Shown here: in pieces, positions 9,088-17,653 of the stretch | Layout: every line of letters begins with the position of its first letter | Position numbering within the stretch: position 1 is the stretch's first letter | Source of the DNA: Aureimonas pseudogalii | Lineage (GTDB): Bacteria > Pseudomonadota > Alphaproteobacteria > Rhizobiales > Rhizobiaceae | Reading direction: 5' to 3' | Assembly (NCBI RefSeq): GCF_014196835.1 | Contig: NZ_JACIEK010000007.1 | Coordinates: 1-64,000 of the forward strand | Length of the DNA stretch: 64,000 nt | Made by a program: the position numbers and the translations under genes | The notes under the pieces: model-generated | What the model saw: the letters and a program-made list of their open reading frames with translations, nothing else | What the model was told of the DNA's origin: nothing | Databases searched by the model: none

Positions 9088-9229
9088 GCGTCTCTTGCGA
9101 GACCTACGGCCTCTTCGTCTCGGCGCGCCAGTACATCCGTGGTCGGCCGAGGCAGAAGACCTCTGCGTGCATCGATCCATGATCGAGATGCATCGCACTC
9201 GACGTAATTGGGTGGGTCGGGCCGACGTT

Positions 9230-10030
9230 TCAAGATCCAGAGGGAATCGGCAAGGGGAAGACGTTGCCGCCGGCTTCGCGATCCGCGTTGACGCTCCTGT
9301 TTCGCCCCTGGTGCTTGGCCTCGTAGAGCGCCCGGTCCGCTCGCCGGTAGGCGTCCAGCACATCGCCTCTGCCGATATGCGCCAGTCCGATGCTGGCGGT
9401 CACCTTCAGGCCGGGCGGCAGCGGCTCGCCTCCCATGCGGGCGAGATCGCGGCGTAGACGATCCGCCGTTCCGAGGGCGGACTGCGGGTCCAGCCCGTTC
9501 AGCGCGACCGCGAACTCCTCTCCCCCGACGCGGCCGACCAGATGCGTGGCGCCCAGCCCCTGTTGCAGCACGCGTCCCACTTCGGCGATCACGTAGTCGC
9601 CGACGAGATGCCCGTGAGCGTCGTTGATGCGCTTGAAATGGTCGATGTCGAGCACGCCGAGCGTCAGATCGCTGCCGCCCGCCTTCGCCTTGTCGAGAGC
9701 GGCAAAGAACCCGCCACGGTTCATCAGCCCCGTCTGCAGATCGGTATGGGCGAGGGCCTCGAACCGCTCCTTGAGCTGAAACAGCCGGAGGTTCGCGCGG
9801 GCGAGAAACCCGAGAAAGAGCAGCGACATGAAGGCCGCGATGAGGGTGGTCTGGATGAAGGACGGGCAGAGCCGATCCGGCTGGGTGTAGAGGTTGACCA
9901 CCGCGTCGATGCCGTCCGTCACCAGGACGATGCCAAGTGTAGCGGCCACGACCTTCGTCCACATCTCGCGGCGCGTGCGGATCACGCTCAAGGAGCTCAG
10001 GAGGTGCGGCATGGCGGACTTTCGTGACAT
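9230..10030 (-). CDS. Membrane-anchored diguanylate cyclase (GGDEF)
   Basis: A 266-residue protein predicted to make cyclic di-GMP from GTP. Two membrane helices (about 27-46 and 60-78) anchor it, with a short periplasmic loop between them. The GGDEF domain starts at TDLQTGLMNR (about 96) and carries LDIDHFKRIND (about 127-137) and the active-site GGEEF at 169-173, a functional variant. No RxxD inhibitory site is seen five residues before GGEEF, so product feedback through the usual I-site is unlikely. It lies directly downstream of the degenerate EAL gene on the same strand (73-base gap), so the two may be cotranscribed. Confidence 0.9.
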   Translation of the reverse strand: MSRKSAMPHLLSSLSVIRTRREMWTKVVAATLGIVLVTDGIDAVVNLYTQPDRLCPSFIQTTLIAAFMSLLFLGFLARANLRLFQLKERFEALAHTDLQTGLMNRGGFFAALDKAKAGGSDLTLGVLDIDHFKRINDAHGHLVGDYVIAEVGRVLQQGLGATHLVGRVGGEEFAVALNGLDPQSALGTADRLRRDLARMGGEPLPPGLKVTASIGLAHIGRGDVLDAYRRADRALYEAKHQGRNRSVNADREAGGNVFPLPIPSGS

Positions 10031-10103
10031 CGTTGAAGGCGTGTCCGCTCGACCGGCGACGAGGCGTCCAATCGGGATCGGCTGAGTCGGCGGGCCGCGA
10101 GCG

Positions 10104-11621
10104 TCACCCCGTCCGGCGGATCGGCTCGGCCGGCTCCACGAAGAAGAGCGAGAACGATCCGGCCGTCATCGGCTTGCCGAAGAGATACCCCTGCCCTTCC
10201 GGCAGGCGGCCGCGAAGGTAGTCGGCCTGGGCTTTCGTCTCGATGCCTTCGGCGATCACCGCCAGATCGCAGCCCTCCGCCATCCGGATGACGGCATCGA
10301 CGATGGCCTGATCCTTCCGGTTGGTCTCGATCTCGCGCACGAAGGAACGATCGATCTTCAGCCGTGTGACGTCCAACTGCTTGAGCATGGTCAGCGAGGC
10401 GTAGCCCGTGCCGAAATCGTCGAAGGCGATGCCGACCCCCATCGCTCGAAGTCGCTTCAGGTGGCTCGCCGTGGTGCGCTCGCTCTGCAGCACGACGTTC
10501 TCGGTCACCTCCAGCTCCAGCGCATGCGCGGGCAGCCCGGCGATGCGCTCCTCGCTGCGCAGACGCTCGCGCTGGTCGCGAAAGGCGATGATGGCCTGCG
10601 GGCGACCGCCGAGCCGCACCTCGCTGCGCAGCACGCGGACGGGGAGCAGCTTGCCCGCCGGCGTCACCACGTCCGCATCGGCCTCCTCCCGCTCCGGCAA
10701 CGCCAGCAGGTCCCGTCCGGGCACGAGCGATCGAAGCGAGCGGCCGACGAACTCTGCGGGCGCCATGCCACAGAGGGTGGCCAGACTGTCGTTGACGGTG
10801 AGGATCCGATCCCCGTCGCAGATCGCCAGCCCTTCGAGCGCGAGATTGGCGAGTTCGCCGAGACGCAGACGTTCGCGGCGAAGCACGGCCTTGGCATGAA
10901 GGGTCAGGCGCAAGCCGATGACGGCGACGCAGAGCAGGCCGAAGCAGATGATGGCGACCGCGGGCGCGAGGACGTCGGGAGAGACGGCGGACGACGGAAG
11001 CTCGATGCGCGGGTCGAACTCGAGCTGAAGCGCCGCCATGCCGCCGAGGTGCAGCACCGCGATCGACAGGAGGAGGAGCGGTGCGCCGGCAGCGCGCATC
11101 GAACGGTTCCGCACGCCCGACACGGCGAGCGACAGGCCGAACAGCGGAAGTCCGACGAGAAGGGACATTGCGACGAGTTCATGATTCCACTGCGCGACGC
11201 CACGCACCACGTAGGCGGCCTGGCCGACATAGTGCAGCAGCGCCACGCCGGTGCCGATGACGACGCCGCCCGCAAAGCGGCGCGAGGCGTCGCGGCGCCC
11301 GACGACCACGAGCAGGCCGGCGCCGATGCCGGCTACGGCGAGCAGAAGCGACAGCGCCGTCATCCACGGGTCGAACCCGGACTGCATTCCCGGTTGGAAC
11401 GCCAGAAGGGCGACCATGTGGGTCGCCCAGGCCGTGCATCCGGCGGCGACGATGCCGACCGCCGCCCACCGCCTGCGGGCGGTCCCGTCGACCCGGCCCG
11501 CATGGCGGGCGACGGACGACGATCCATAGACCCCAAGGGCGCAGACCAGCGCCGCCAGCGCCGCCAGCGCCAAGAGCGCCGGATCATGCGATGATTGAAG
11601 GCAAGTCAGGATCGCGTTCAT
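10104..11621 (-). CDS. MHYT-PAS protein with truncated EAL domain
   Basis: A 505-residue membrane protein. Residues 1-245 hold about seven membrane helices with MHYT-type motifs (WATHMVALLAF near 65-75, LLHYVGQAAY near 128-137, VLHLGGMAAL near 189-198). A PAS domain follows (about 252-350). The family normally continues into GGDEF and a full EAL. Here RSEERIA is followed at once by GLPAHALELEVTEN, which is mid-EAL. DDFGTGYASL (401-410), KIDRSFV, VIAEGIET and QGYLFGKPM are present, but the opening EAL/EVL motif with its catalytic glutamate and all of GGDEF are missing. The frame is intact. Cyclic di-GMP hydrolysis is therefore unlikely; binding or sensing may remain. Confidence 0.85.
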   Translation of the reverse strand: MNAILTCLQSSHDPALLALAALAALVCALGVYGSSSVARHAGRVDGTARRRWAAVGIVAAGCTAWATHMVALLAFQPGMQSGFDPWMTALSLLLAVAGIGAGLLVVVGRRDASRRFAGGVVIGTGVALLHYVGQAAYVVRGVAQWNHELVAMSLLVGLPLFGLSLAVSGVRNRSMRAAGAPLLLLSIAVLHLGGMAALQLEFDPRIELPSSAVSPDVLAPAVAIICFGLLCVAVIGLRLTLHAKAVLRRERLRLGELANLALEGLAICDGDRILTVNDSLATLCGMAPAEFVGRSLRSLVPGRDLLALPEREEADADVVTPAGKLLPVRVLRSEVRLGGRPQAIIAFRDQRERLRSEERIAGLPAHALELEVTENVVLQSERTTASHLKRLRAMGVGIAFDDFGTGYASLTMLKQLDVTRLKIDRSFVREIETNRKDQAIVDAVIRMAEGCDLAVIAEGIETKAQADYLRGRLPEGQGYLFGKPMTAGSFSLFFVEPAEPIRRTG

Positions 11622-11903
11622 AAGTCCCCCATTCGACTTTAGGGGACGAGACGTTAATTCGGCGTCAGATCATCGTGCGGCATTTGTTGTCGAGCCCAAA
11701 CGATTGCGAGCGAAGGGCGGCGAACGACGACGGCGACAGGTCGTCGATGCTTGAGGACGTTGCCGTCTGACAAGCCATCAACCAAGAGTTCCCATCAACT
11801 CGCGAACGGGTTCGTCAAGTCGTCGCAGGTGACAGCCGCGGAGGGATGTGGAGACGGTTGTGAGCACGACAAACATCGTAGCGCCAGAATCAAAGGTCGG
11901 ATC

Positions 11904-11937
11904 GCTAAAATGGCGGAGAGGCTAAAATGGCGGAGAG
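11904..11937. repeat. Tandem 17-bp repeat at the left attachment site
   Basis: The unit gctaaaatggcggagag occurs twice in direct succession (11904-11920 and 11921-11937). Both units contain the tRNA 3'-end sequence tggcggagag. Only the second continues into the 17-bp match with the right end. Confidence 0.9.
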
Positions 11938-11941
11938 GATG
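11925..11941. repeat. attL core
   Basis: The 17 bases aaatggcggagaggatg are identical to 24063-24079, where they cover the 3' end of tRNA-Ser. This marks the left edge of the integrated element. Confidence 0.85.
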
Positions 11942-12063
11942 AGCACCAGACCAATACTGAAAGCCAATTAAATCAGTCACTTAGATTCATATTGCGTCGC
12001 AATTTGTGTAGCGAATTGTATAGCAAGCAGCGAGTCCCGCCATAGGCTAGTTTGGAATCAAAA

Positions 12064-12092
12064 CGCCGTCCCGAGTGCGAATCGGGACGGCG
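12064..12092 (-). terminator. Perfect 11-bp hairpin near the left end of the element
   Basis: The arms cgccgtcccga (12064-12074) and tcgggacggcg (12082-12092) pair perfectly around a 7-base loop. On the minus strand the stem is followed by TTTT, so it could stop transcription leaving the element towards the host. On the plus strand there is no T-run, so it would be a 5' leader structure for the primase gene. Confidence 0.5.
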
Positions 12093-12125
12093 CAATTTCT
12101 GGATCAAGCAGTGGGCGGACACCCA

Positions 12126-14561
12126 ATGACACAACACATTAACCTCAAAACGGTTCACGCGGCAATTGACCCGCTTGCACTGTATCTATCGGCGTTCGCT
12201 ACGGGGGGTCTTGATACGCTCATGGCGAGCGTCGCGGTAATCTACGACCCGGATATCGAAGCCCTTCTGGGCGGCGGTCCCTCGCCTTTAGATCGCCCCC
12301 TCAATGTGACGTTCTTCCCGAAACAGTCTGCGCAACAGAAGCGCGAGCGGCTGCTTTCGCTTCGTGACCTCGCGTCGATCATCATGGAGACCAACGCCTC
12401 GGGCGACACGGACGAACAAGCGAAGACCGAGCTTCCCTGGTTGAAGCTGGCGCGGTTCGGAAATCGGAAGACGGACAAAGGTGCGCTCAGGTCCAATATG
12501 AACGTAGAGGCCATCTCGGGCGTCGAGATTGACTATGACGGTGGCGAACTATCGATTGAAGACGCTTGCCGTATGCTGGAGGCCGCTCGCGTTTCCGCCC
12601 TCGCGTATGAGACGGCTACAAGCCGGCCAGAGAAGCACAAGTGGCGAGTGCTTTGCCCCCTTTCGCAGGAGTTGCCGGGGTCCGAGCGCGAGCGTTTGGT
12701 CCGCCGCCTCAACGGCTTGTTCGCTGGCAAGATCGACCAAGGGGCGAGCTTCACGCTGTCGCAGGCGTTTTACTACGGCGGCATCCAAGGCCGCCGCCCC
12801 GACGTCGCTTTCGCAGATGGCCGGTTCCTCGACCTCGCCGACGACCTCGACGCGCGAGCTTTGGAGAAGGTTCGTCCGACTTCAACCGGCAAGAGCACGT
12901 CGGGAAAGGTCGACGAACGCGCATTGCTCGACGCGATCACGGCCGGCGAGGACTATCACGGTTCCACCATCACCCTGGCAGGCTATTGGGCGACCAAGGG
13001 CGTTGGATTTGTGGACGCATTCGCGAAGCTCCAGAAGGCTTTTGATGAGGTTCCGAAAGCCCAGCGGGATGGTCGATGGTCGACCCGCCGTGGGGATATC
13101 CAAGGCGTTCTCGCGCACGTCTACGGAAAGGAGTCGGCAAAGGACTTGCCGGAACCGATCGACGTGGACACCGCGTTTGATTCCGAGCCCGAGGGCGAGA
13201 AGACCGTCGCCGGTTTCGCCCTCGACCACGATGGCGTCATCCGAGCCTTCACGAAGCGGTATCGTGGCAAGCTAAAATTCGATCACGACGCCGGCTCGTG
13301 GTTCCGGTTCGACGGTTCGCATTGGCAGGCCGAAAAGACCAAGCTCGCGCATCACTTCGCTCGGAAGACCTCGACCGAGATGGCGCGCGCCAATCCGAAG
13401 GACGGCGCGGTGAAGGCGCTCAAGTCGGTCCCAACCTGGGAGGCTATCGAACGTGGTGCGCGGACGGATCGCAATTTTGCGGTGACGGCGGACACGTGGG
13501 ATTGCGACCTCATGCTCCTGGGTACGCCCGGCGGGACCGTCGATCTTCGCACTGGCGAACTGCGCCCGGCTGATCCCGCCGACCATATCAGCAAGGTCAC
13601 GGCAGTCGCGCCGATCCCGCTGGCCAACTTCGTGCCCGAGCGGGATTGCCCCATGTGGCTCCGCTTTCTCGACCACGCCCTGGCGGGGGACGCGGCCACT
13701 ATCCGGCTCTTGCAGCAATGGGGCGGCTATAGCCTGACGGGTGACACGAAGGAACAGAAGCTCGTCTTCGCTTACGGTCCTGGCGGTGCTGGCAAGGGGA
13801 CGGCCATCAACACCATTGGTGATATCATGGGCGACTATGCCGTGAACGTGCCGATGGAAACCCTCACTGTGTCGAAGCACGACGCGCATCCGACCGAGCT
13901 CGCCCGCCTTCGCGGTGCCCGCATGGCCCGTGCGTCCGAGACCGAGAAGGGGCGCGCATGGGCCGAGAACCGGATCAAGGTGCTGACGGGGCAGGACACC
14001 ATCACCGCGCGGTTCATGCTGAAGGACTTCTTCGAGTTCAAACCGCAGTTCAAGCTTACGATCTTCGGTAACAACGCACCGAGCCTTAAGGATGTGGACG
14101 CGGCGATCCGTCGTCGCTTCATCATCATGCCGTTCAACAACCCGCCGGCCGAACGCGACCTCGACCTTCCAGAGAAGCTGAAAGCCGAGTGGCCGGCTAT
14201 CCTGTCGTGGCTGATCGCTGGTTGCCTCGACTGGAAGGCCAACGAGTTGATCCGGCCTTCCGTCGTTAACGCCGCGACCGAGGCGTACTTCTCGGAACAG
14301 GACGTGTTCGGGCAATGGCTGGAGGAGTGCTGCGAGGTCGGTCCGTCGTTCGTCGCGAAGGCGGACGACCTTTGGCAGTCTTGGCAAGGGTACGCCATGC
14401 GGTTCGGCGAAGACCCCGGAAGCAAGAAGCGGACTTTTCCCGAGCACCTTTCGCAGCGCGGATTTGAGGCTTTGAGGAACACGGCCGGTATCCGGGGGGC
14501 TGGACGGCGGGGGGTTCGGTTGCTTGAGGAGGCGTTCGACGAGGATGACCAGATCGGATAA
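12126..14561 (+). CDS. Phage/satellite primase-helicase (P4/D5 family)
   Basis: About 811 residues from the ATG at 12126. A D-x-D-like motif (EIDYDGG, about 135-141) and the following 150 residues resemble an archaeo-eukaryotic-type primase domain. A D5_N-like linker follows (FDHDAGSWFRFDG, about 385-397). A superfamily 3 helicase domain follows, with Walker A GPGGAGKGT (about 552-560), MARASETEKGR (about 600) and KLTIFGNNAP plus RRRFIIMPF (about 645-670). It should initiate and unwind the element's own replication. A later ATG at 12222 (MASVAVIYDPD) is an alternative start; 12126 is used for its better-spaced ggcgga. The N-terminal peptide PDIEALLGG recurs in the small terminase. It is the first gene of the rightward element block. 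Confidence 0.9.
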   Translation: MTQHINLKTVHAAIDPLALYLSAFATGGLDTLMASVAVIYDPDIEALLGGGPSPLDRPLNVTFFPKQSAQQKRERLLSLRDLASIIMETNASGDTDEQAKTELPWLKLARFGNRKTDKGALRSNMNVEAISGVEIDYDGGELSIEDACRMLEAARVSALAYETATSRPEKHKWRVLCPLSQELPGSERERLVRRLNGLFAGKIDQGASFTLSQAFYYGGIQGRRPDVAFADGRFLDLADDLDARALEKVRPTSTGKSTSGKVDERALLDAITAGEDYHGSTITLAGYWATKGVGFVDAFAKLQKAFDEVPKAQRDGRWSTRRGDIQGVLAHVYGKESAKDLPEPIDVDTAFDSEPEGEKTVAGFALDHDGVIRAFTKRYRGKLKFDHDAGSWFRFDGSHWQAEKTKLAHHFARKTSTEMARANPKDGAVKALKSVPTWEAIERGARTDRNFAVTADTWDCDLMLLGTPGGTVDLRTGELRPADPADHISKVTAVAPIPLANFVPERDCPMWLRFLDHALAGDAATIRLLQQWGGYSLTGDTKEQKLVFAYGPGGAGKGTAINTIGDIMGDYAVNVPMETLTVSKHDAHPTELARLRGARMARASETEKGRAWAENRIKVLTGQDTITARFMLKDFFEFKPQFKLTIFGNNAPSLKDVDAAIRRRFIIMPFNNPPAERDLDLPEKLKAEWPAILSWLIAGCLDWKANELIRPSVVNAATEAYFSEQDVFGQWLEECCEVGPSFVAKADDLWQSWQGYAMRFGEDPGSKKRTFPEHLSQRGFEALRNTAGIRGAGRRGVRLLEEAFDEDDQIG

Positions 14562-14581
14562 CGTGTTGTTTTCGCTCAATG

Positions 14582-14673
14582 TGAGACAAGTGGGAAGACT
14601 GTTCCCGTTACCCCCTATCGCGCGCGGGTGTGTGTGTAAGACCCGAGCGGGAGCACTTGTCCCACTTGTCTCA
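14582..14673. repeat. 14-bp inverted repeat with three gacaagtg copies
   Basis: tgagacaagtggga (14582-14595) and its exact reverse complement (14660-14673) flank 64 bases. The octamer gacaagtg occurs once on the plus strand (14585-14592) and twice on the minus strand (14654-14661 and 14663-14670). It lies between the primase and small-terminase genes, where a replication origin or a packaging site would be expected. Either role is inferred. Confidence 0.6.
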
Positions 14674-14789
14674 ACTCCCGGTCTGACCTTGCTCCCGGGC
14701 CTTCGGGTCCCTCCGGGTGGGGTGCCTACGGGGGGAGCGCGGAGCCGCGTGACGTCCCCCCATGCAGAAAATCAGAATCGAGTAACCCG

Positions 14790-15140
14790 ATGACGCCGAC
14801 GTTTGCGCCTGACATTGAAGCCCTGCTTGGTGGGACGCCGCTGCCGCCCCCTAAAAAGGGACCCAAGCTTACCTTGCGGAAGACGGACGAACTGAACGAC
14901 GCTCGCGCTCGCGCTGCGAACGCAACGGCTGCCAAAGCCGAGATGCAAACCGCCAAACTGGCGGGCGAGCTTCTGGAGGTCGCGGCGGTACGTGCTGCCT
15001 GGACTGATACGGCCCACGCGATCCGTGCCGGGATGCTCGCGATCCCCGGCCGGCTGACCGGCCAAGGCGTAGATGCCGCGACGGTCCGTTTGGTGGACGC
15101 AGAAGTCCGCGCCGCGCTGGAGGCGTTGTCCGATGGCTGA
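14790..15140 (+). CDS. terS: Phage terminase small subunit (Nu1-like)
   Basis: A 116-residue protein immediately before and overlapping the large terminase gene by 8 bases. A long charged helix (DELNDARARAANATAAKAEM, then AKLAGELLEVAAVRAAW) is followed by AIRAGMLAIPGRL and an acidic helix. That is the arrangement of the C-terminal part of lambda Nu1-like small terminases; no clear N-terminal winged helix is present. It should recognise the packaging site and hand the DNA to TerL. The first residues contain PDIEALLGG, also found at the N-terminus of the primase. The start at 14790 is the only ATG giving this peptide; the ribosome-binding site is weak. Confidence 0.75.
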   Translation: MTPTFAPDIEALLGGTPLPPPKKGPKLTLRKTDELNDARARAANATAAKAEMQTAKLAGELLEVAAVRAAWTDTAHAIRAGMLAIPGRLTGQGVDAATVRLVDAEVRAALEALSDG

Positions 15141-16908
15141 CATGCTTGCTGCGCTCCGGCGCGAAGCTCTCCAGGCGCTCCGGCCGCCCCGCAAGCTTGC
15201 CCTTTCGGACTGGTGCGAAGCGAACGTCGTGTTGCCCGCCAGCCTTTCCAGCCAACCGGGCCGGATGCGCCTCTGGCCCCATCAGCGCGCCATCGCCGAC
15301 TCGATCGGCGACCCGACGGTGGAGCGCGTGTCCGTGCTTAAATCCGTCCGCGTCGGCTACTCACAATTGCTGACGGCCGCCATCGGCCACTATGCCGCGA
15401 ATGATCCGGCTTCCGTCCTGGTCGTGTTGCCGGCCGATGCGGACTCGCGAACGATGATGACCTCGAATATCGAGCCCGTCTTCGCCGAATCCCCCGCGCT
15501 CCGGTCCGTCATCTCGACCGATCCGAAGGGCCGCGACATTATGCTGGAGCGCCGCTTCCCCGGTGGCTCCCTCGCGCTTGTGTCCGCACGCTCGCCCCGC
15601 AACCTTCGAGGCCGGACGGCGCGCGTGCTGTTCCTCGACGAAGTGGATGCTTTCGAGGTTGACGTGAAGGGCGAGGGCGACCCGGTGATGCTCGCCGAAC
15701 GCCGTACCCTGTCCTACGGCGACCGCAAGATTGTCATGGGCTCGACGCCCGTAGACGAGGCTACGTCCCGCATCTGCCGCGCCTACGCCGCGAGCGACGG
15801 CCGGGTCTATGAGGTCCCGTGCCCGTCGTGCGGCACGTTCACGGAACTGACGTGGCGCATGATCGAATGGGAGGCCGACAAGCCTGCGACCGCCGCTTTC
15901 CGATGCCCGCATTGCGACGACCTCGTGCCCGAGACCGAGAAGCCGCGCATGGTGGCGGGCGGTCACTGGCGCGCGACCCGTCCCGAGGTCGTCGGGCACC
16001 ACGGCTACCGCTTGAATGCGCTCGTCTCGCTCCTGCCGAACGCGGCTTGGGGGAAGCTCGCCGCCGAGTTCGTGGTCGCAAAGCGCAGCCCGGAAACCCT
16101 CAAGACGTTCGTCAACACGCTCCTGGGCGAGCCCTGGCGTGACGAGGGCGACGAGATCGACAGTGGGGCGTTGGCGAGCCGTGCCGAGCCGTTCGGGCTC
16201 GACGCCATTCCCGCCGAGGTCCTGGTCGTGACCGCTGGGCTCGACGTGCAAGACGACCGGGTGGAGATCACGACGGCGGGCTGGACGAAGGACGGCGACG
16301 CGCTCGTGCTCGCCCATGAGGTTGTGTGGGGTTCACCGCTGCGAGACGACACCTGGGCGGAAGTGGACGACCTCCTACGCCGCTCCTGGCGGCATCCTGG
16401 CGGCGGCCTGCTTCGGGTAGACGCGGCGATCGTGGACTCGGGCTCTGGCGGGCACACCGATGCGGTCTATGGGTTCTGCAAGCCCCGCACAGGCCGGCGC
16501 GTATTCGCGGGCAAGGGCGTCGCAGGATTCAGCCGCAAGGCCGTCGAGCCGAGCAAGGCGCGTGACATTCGGTTGATGCTGGTGGGCGTGGACGCAATCA
16601 AGAATGAACTGGTGAACCGCCTTGCGGCCGGCCGCACCATCCGCTTCGCCGGCGACCTCACTGAAACTTGGTTCGAACAGTTGGCCGGCGAGCGTCGGAT
16701 CGTGCGTCATGTGCGCGGTCATCCGGTCCGAGCTTTCGAGCGTATTCCGGGCCGGCGGGTGGAGGCCCTGGATTGCCTCGTCTACGCCTTTGCCGCGCGA
16801 CGGCTCGTATCGCTCGACTTGGAGCGGCGGGAAGAGGAGATAGCGACACCCATCCTGCCATCCCGCAGGCCGTCCGTGGTGCGTTCGGCATGGCTGGAGG
16901 GGCGATGA
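15133..16908 (+). CDS. terL: Phage terminase large subunit (GpA family)
   Basis: A 591-residue packaging motor and nuclease of the lambda GpA family. SDWCEANVVLP (about 25-35) and LWPHQRAIADSI open the ATPase domain. SVLKSVRVGYSQLL (about 72-85) is the ATP-binding strand and loop, and VLFLDEVDAFE (about 170-180) is Walker B. A zinc-binding segment CPSC...CPHC lies at about 233-262. The nuclease half shows VTAGLDVQDDRVEI (about 370-383) and VDSGSGGHTDAVYGFC (about 435-450). The start MADMLAALRREAL at 15133 overlaps the terS stop (ATGGCTGA), indicating coupled translation. Presence of an intact TerL means the element can package its own genome. Confidence 0.95.
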   Translation: MADMLAALRREALQALRPPRKLALSDWCEANVVLPASLSSQPGRMRLWPHQRAIADSIGDPTVERVSVLKSVRVGYSQLLTAAIGHYAANDPASVLVVLPADADSRTMMTSNIEPVFAESPALRSVISTDPKGRDIMLERRFPGGSLALVSARSPRNLRGRTARVLFLDEVDAFEVDVKGEGDPVMLAERRTLSYGDRKIVMGSTPVDEATSRICRAYAASDGRVYEVPCPSCGTFTELTWRMIEWEADKPATAAFRCPHCDDLVPETEKPRMVAGGHWRATRPEVVGHHGYRLNALVSLLPNAAWGKLAAEFVVAKRSPETLKTFVNTLLGEPWRDEGDEIDSGALASRAEPFGLDAIPAEVLVVTAGLDVQDDRVEITTAGWTKDGDALVLAHEVVWGSPLRDDTWAEVDDLLRRSWRHPGGGLLRVDAAIVDSGSGGHTDAVYGFCKPRTGRRVFAGKGVAGFSRKAVEPSKARDIRLMLVGVDAIKNELVNRLAAGRTIRFAGDLTETWFEQLAGERRIVRHVRGHPVRAFERIPGRRVEALDCLVYAFAARRLVSLDLERREEEIATPILPSRRPSVVRSAWLEGR

Positions 16909-16956
16909 TACCCTCCAGCAACGGTCGCGCTCTGGCGGGGCTCCTACGCAGTCCGT

Positions 16957-17178
16957 CTAGTCGGACTTGCCGCGCTCCATCTCTAAAGAAGCCAGAGCAA
17001 GAATCGTTTCGAGAAGATGCCAGTTGAATTTACTGTTATCACTCGCTGCTAGTCGAACCTGCGAAATGCAATTATCCATATCGCGCGTTCTTACTAAATC
17101 GTCGATGATAGCGATACCTGCCGCCCGTCCGTTTTCTTCTGCTTCGCGAAGGAGGTCGCTCAATTTACTTAGTCCCAA
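16957..17178 (-). CDS. Small reverse-strand protein within the head module
   Basis: A 73-residue acidic, helical protein (LSDLLREAEENGRAAGIAII near the start, ending LASLEMERGKSD). It lies in an AT-rich pocket between TerL and portal, on the strand opposite to the head genes. The frame opens with TTG and no clear ribosome-binding site, so the start is uncertain. Composition is unlike a shadow ORF, because its codons sit in low-GC DNA. It could be a regulator or a cargo (moron) gene; no family is recognised. Confidence 0.45.
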   Translation of the reverse strand: MGLSKLSDLLREAEENGRAAGIAIIDDLVRTRDMDNCISQVRLAASDNSKFNWHLLETILALASLEMERGKSD

Positions 17179-17279
17179 TTGTTTTCACGGCCTATCCGCA
17201 AACCCGGATTCAGAGTGCAAAACGCTAAACGCCGGAGCAAGTGTCCCGGCGCTAAAACTCTCGCGTCTGTGGTTATTGG

Positions 17280-17510
17280 TTAACCGCCGACCGGGCTGAA
17301 CGGATTCGTGATCGTGCGATCCGACGTTCGGCCGTCCCACAGCCACGCGGTCATATCCGCCGGCACCATGAGGTTGCGACTGCGCATCTCGGCTCGCACG
17401 AGCTTGAGCGTCAGGGAAATGGGCCAGCCAAGCGCGACGCCTTCATGAAGCATCTGCTGTCCATCGTACTTCATCTGCGCAAGCGCGGCGAGGTTCTCGC
17501 TGGGCGACAT
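17280..17510 (-). CDS. Small reverse-strand element protein, function unknown
   Basis: A 76-residue protein beginning MSPSENLAALAQMKYDGQQM and containing a short predicted helix pair followed by a Pro/Thr-rich tail. The ribosome-binding site AGGAG lies five bases before the ATG at 17510 and decides the start over the longer frame. It reads away from the next gene (17735), with the dyad at 17654-17705 between them. A divergent, operator-bearing position is typical of a small regulator, but no helix-turn-helix is obvious. Confidence 0.55.
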   Translation of the reverse strand: MSPSENLAALAQMKYDGQQMLHEGVALGWPISLTLKLVRAEMRSRNLMVPADMTAWLWDGRTSDRTITNPFSPVGG

Positions 17511-17653
17511 GACGACTCCTGGTGCTTGTTTTGGAAGAGAAGCCCCGGCGGCGGCCGAGGACGAGTCAAACCGCCGCCGAGGCTGTTCGGGGGCGTTCGT
17601 CAATCCCCGGATGCCCGGCACGAACTCTGGAAGAAAGAGCCGGACGCACGGCA

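Larger units (their letters stand above)
11622..12125. other. Chromosome/element junction region
   Basis: A 504-base stretch without a supported gene. It contains the left attachment site with a tandem 17-bp repeat (11904-11937) and, inside the element, an AT-richer segment (11942-12060) and a strong hairpin (12064-12092). A frame at 11751-11942 crosses the attachment site and is rejected as a gene. Confidence 0.6.

Noticed and set aside
11751-11942. 63-codon frame crossing the left attachment site
   Set aside because: It exists only because of the repeat duplication and has no ribosome-binding site or plausible composition.
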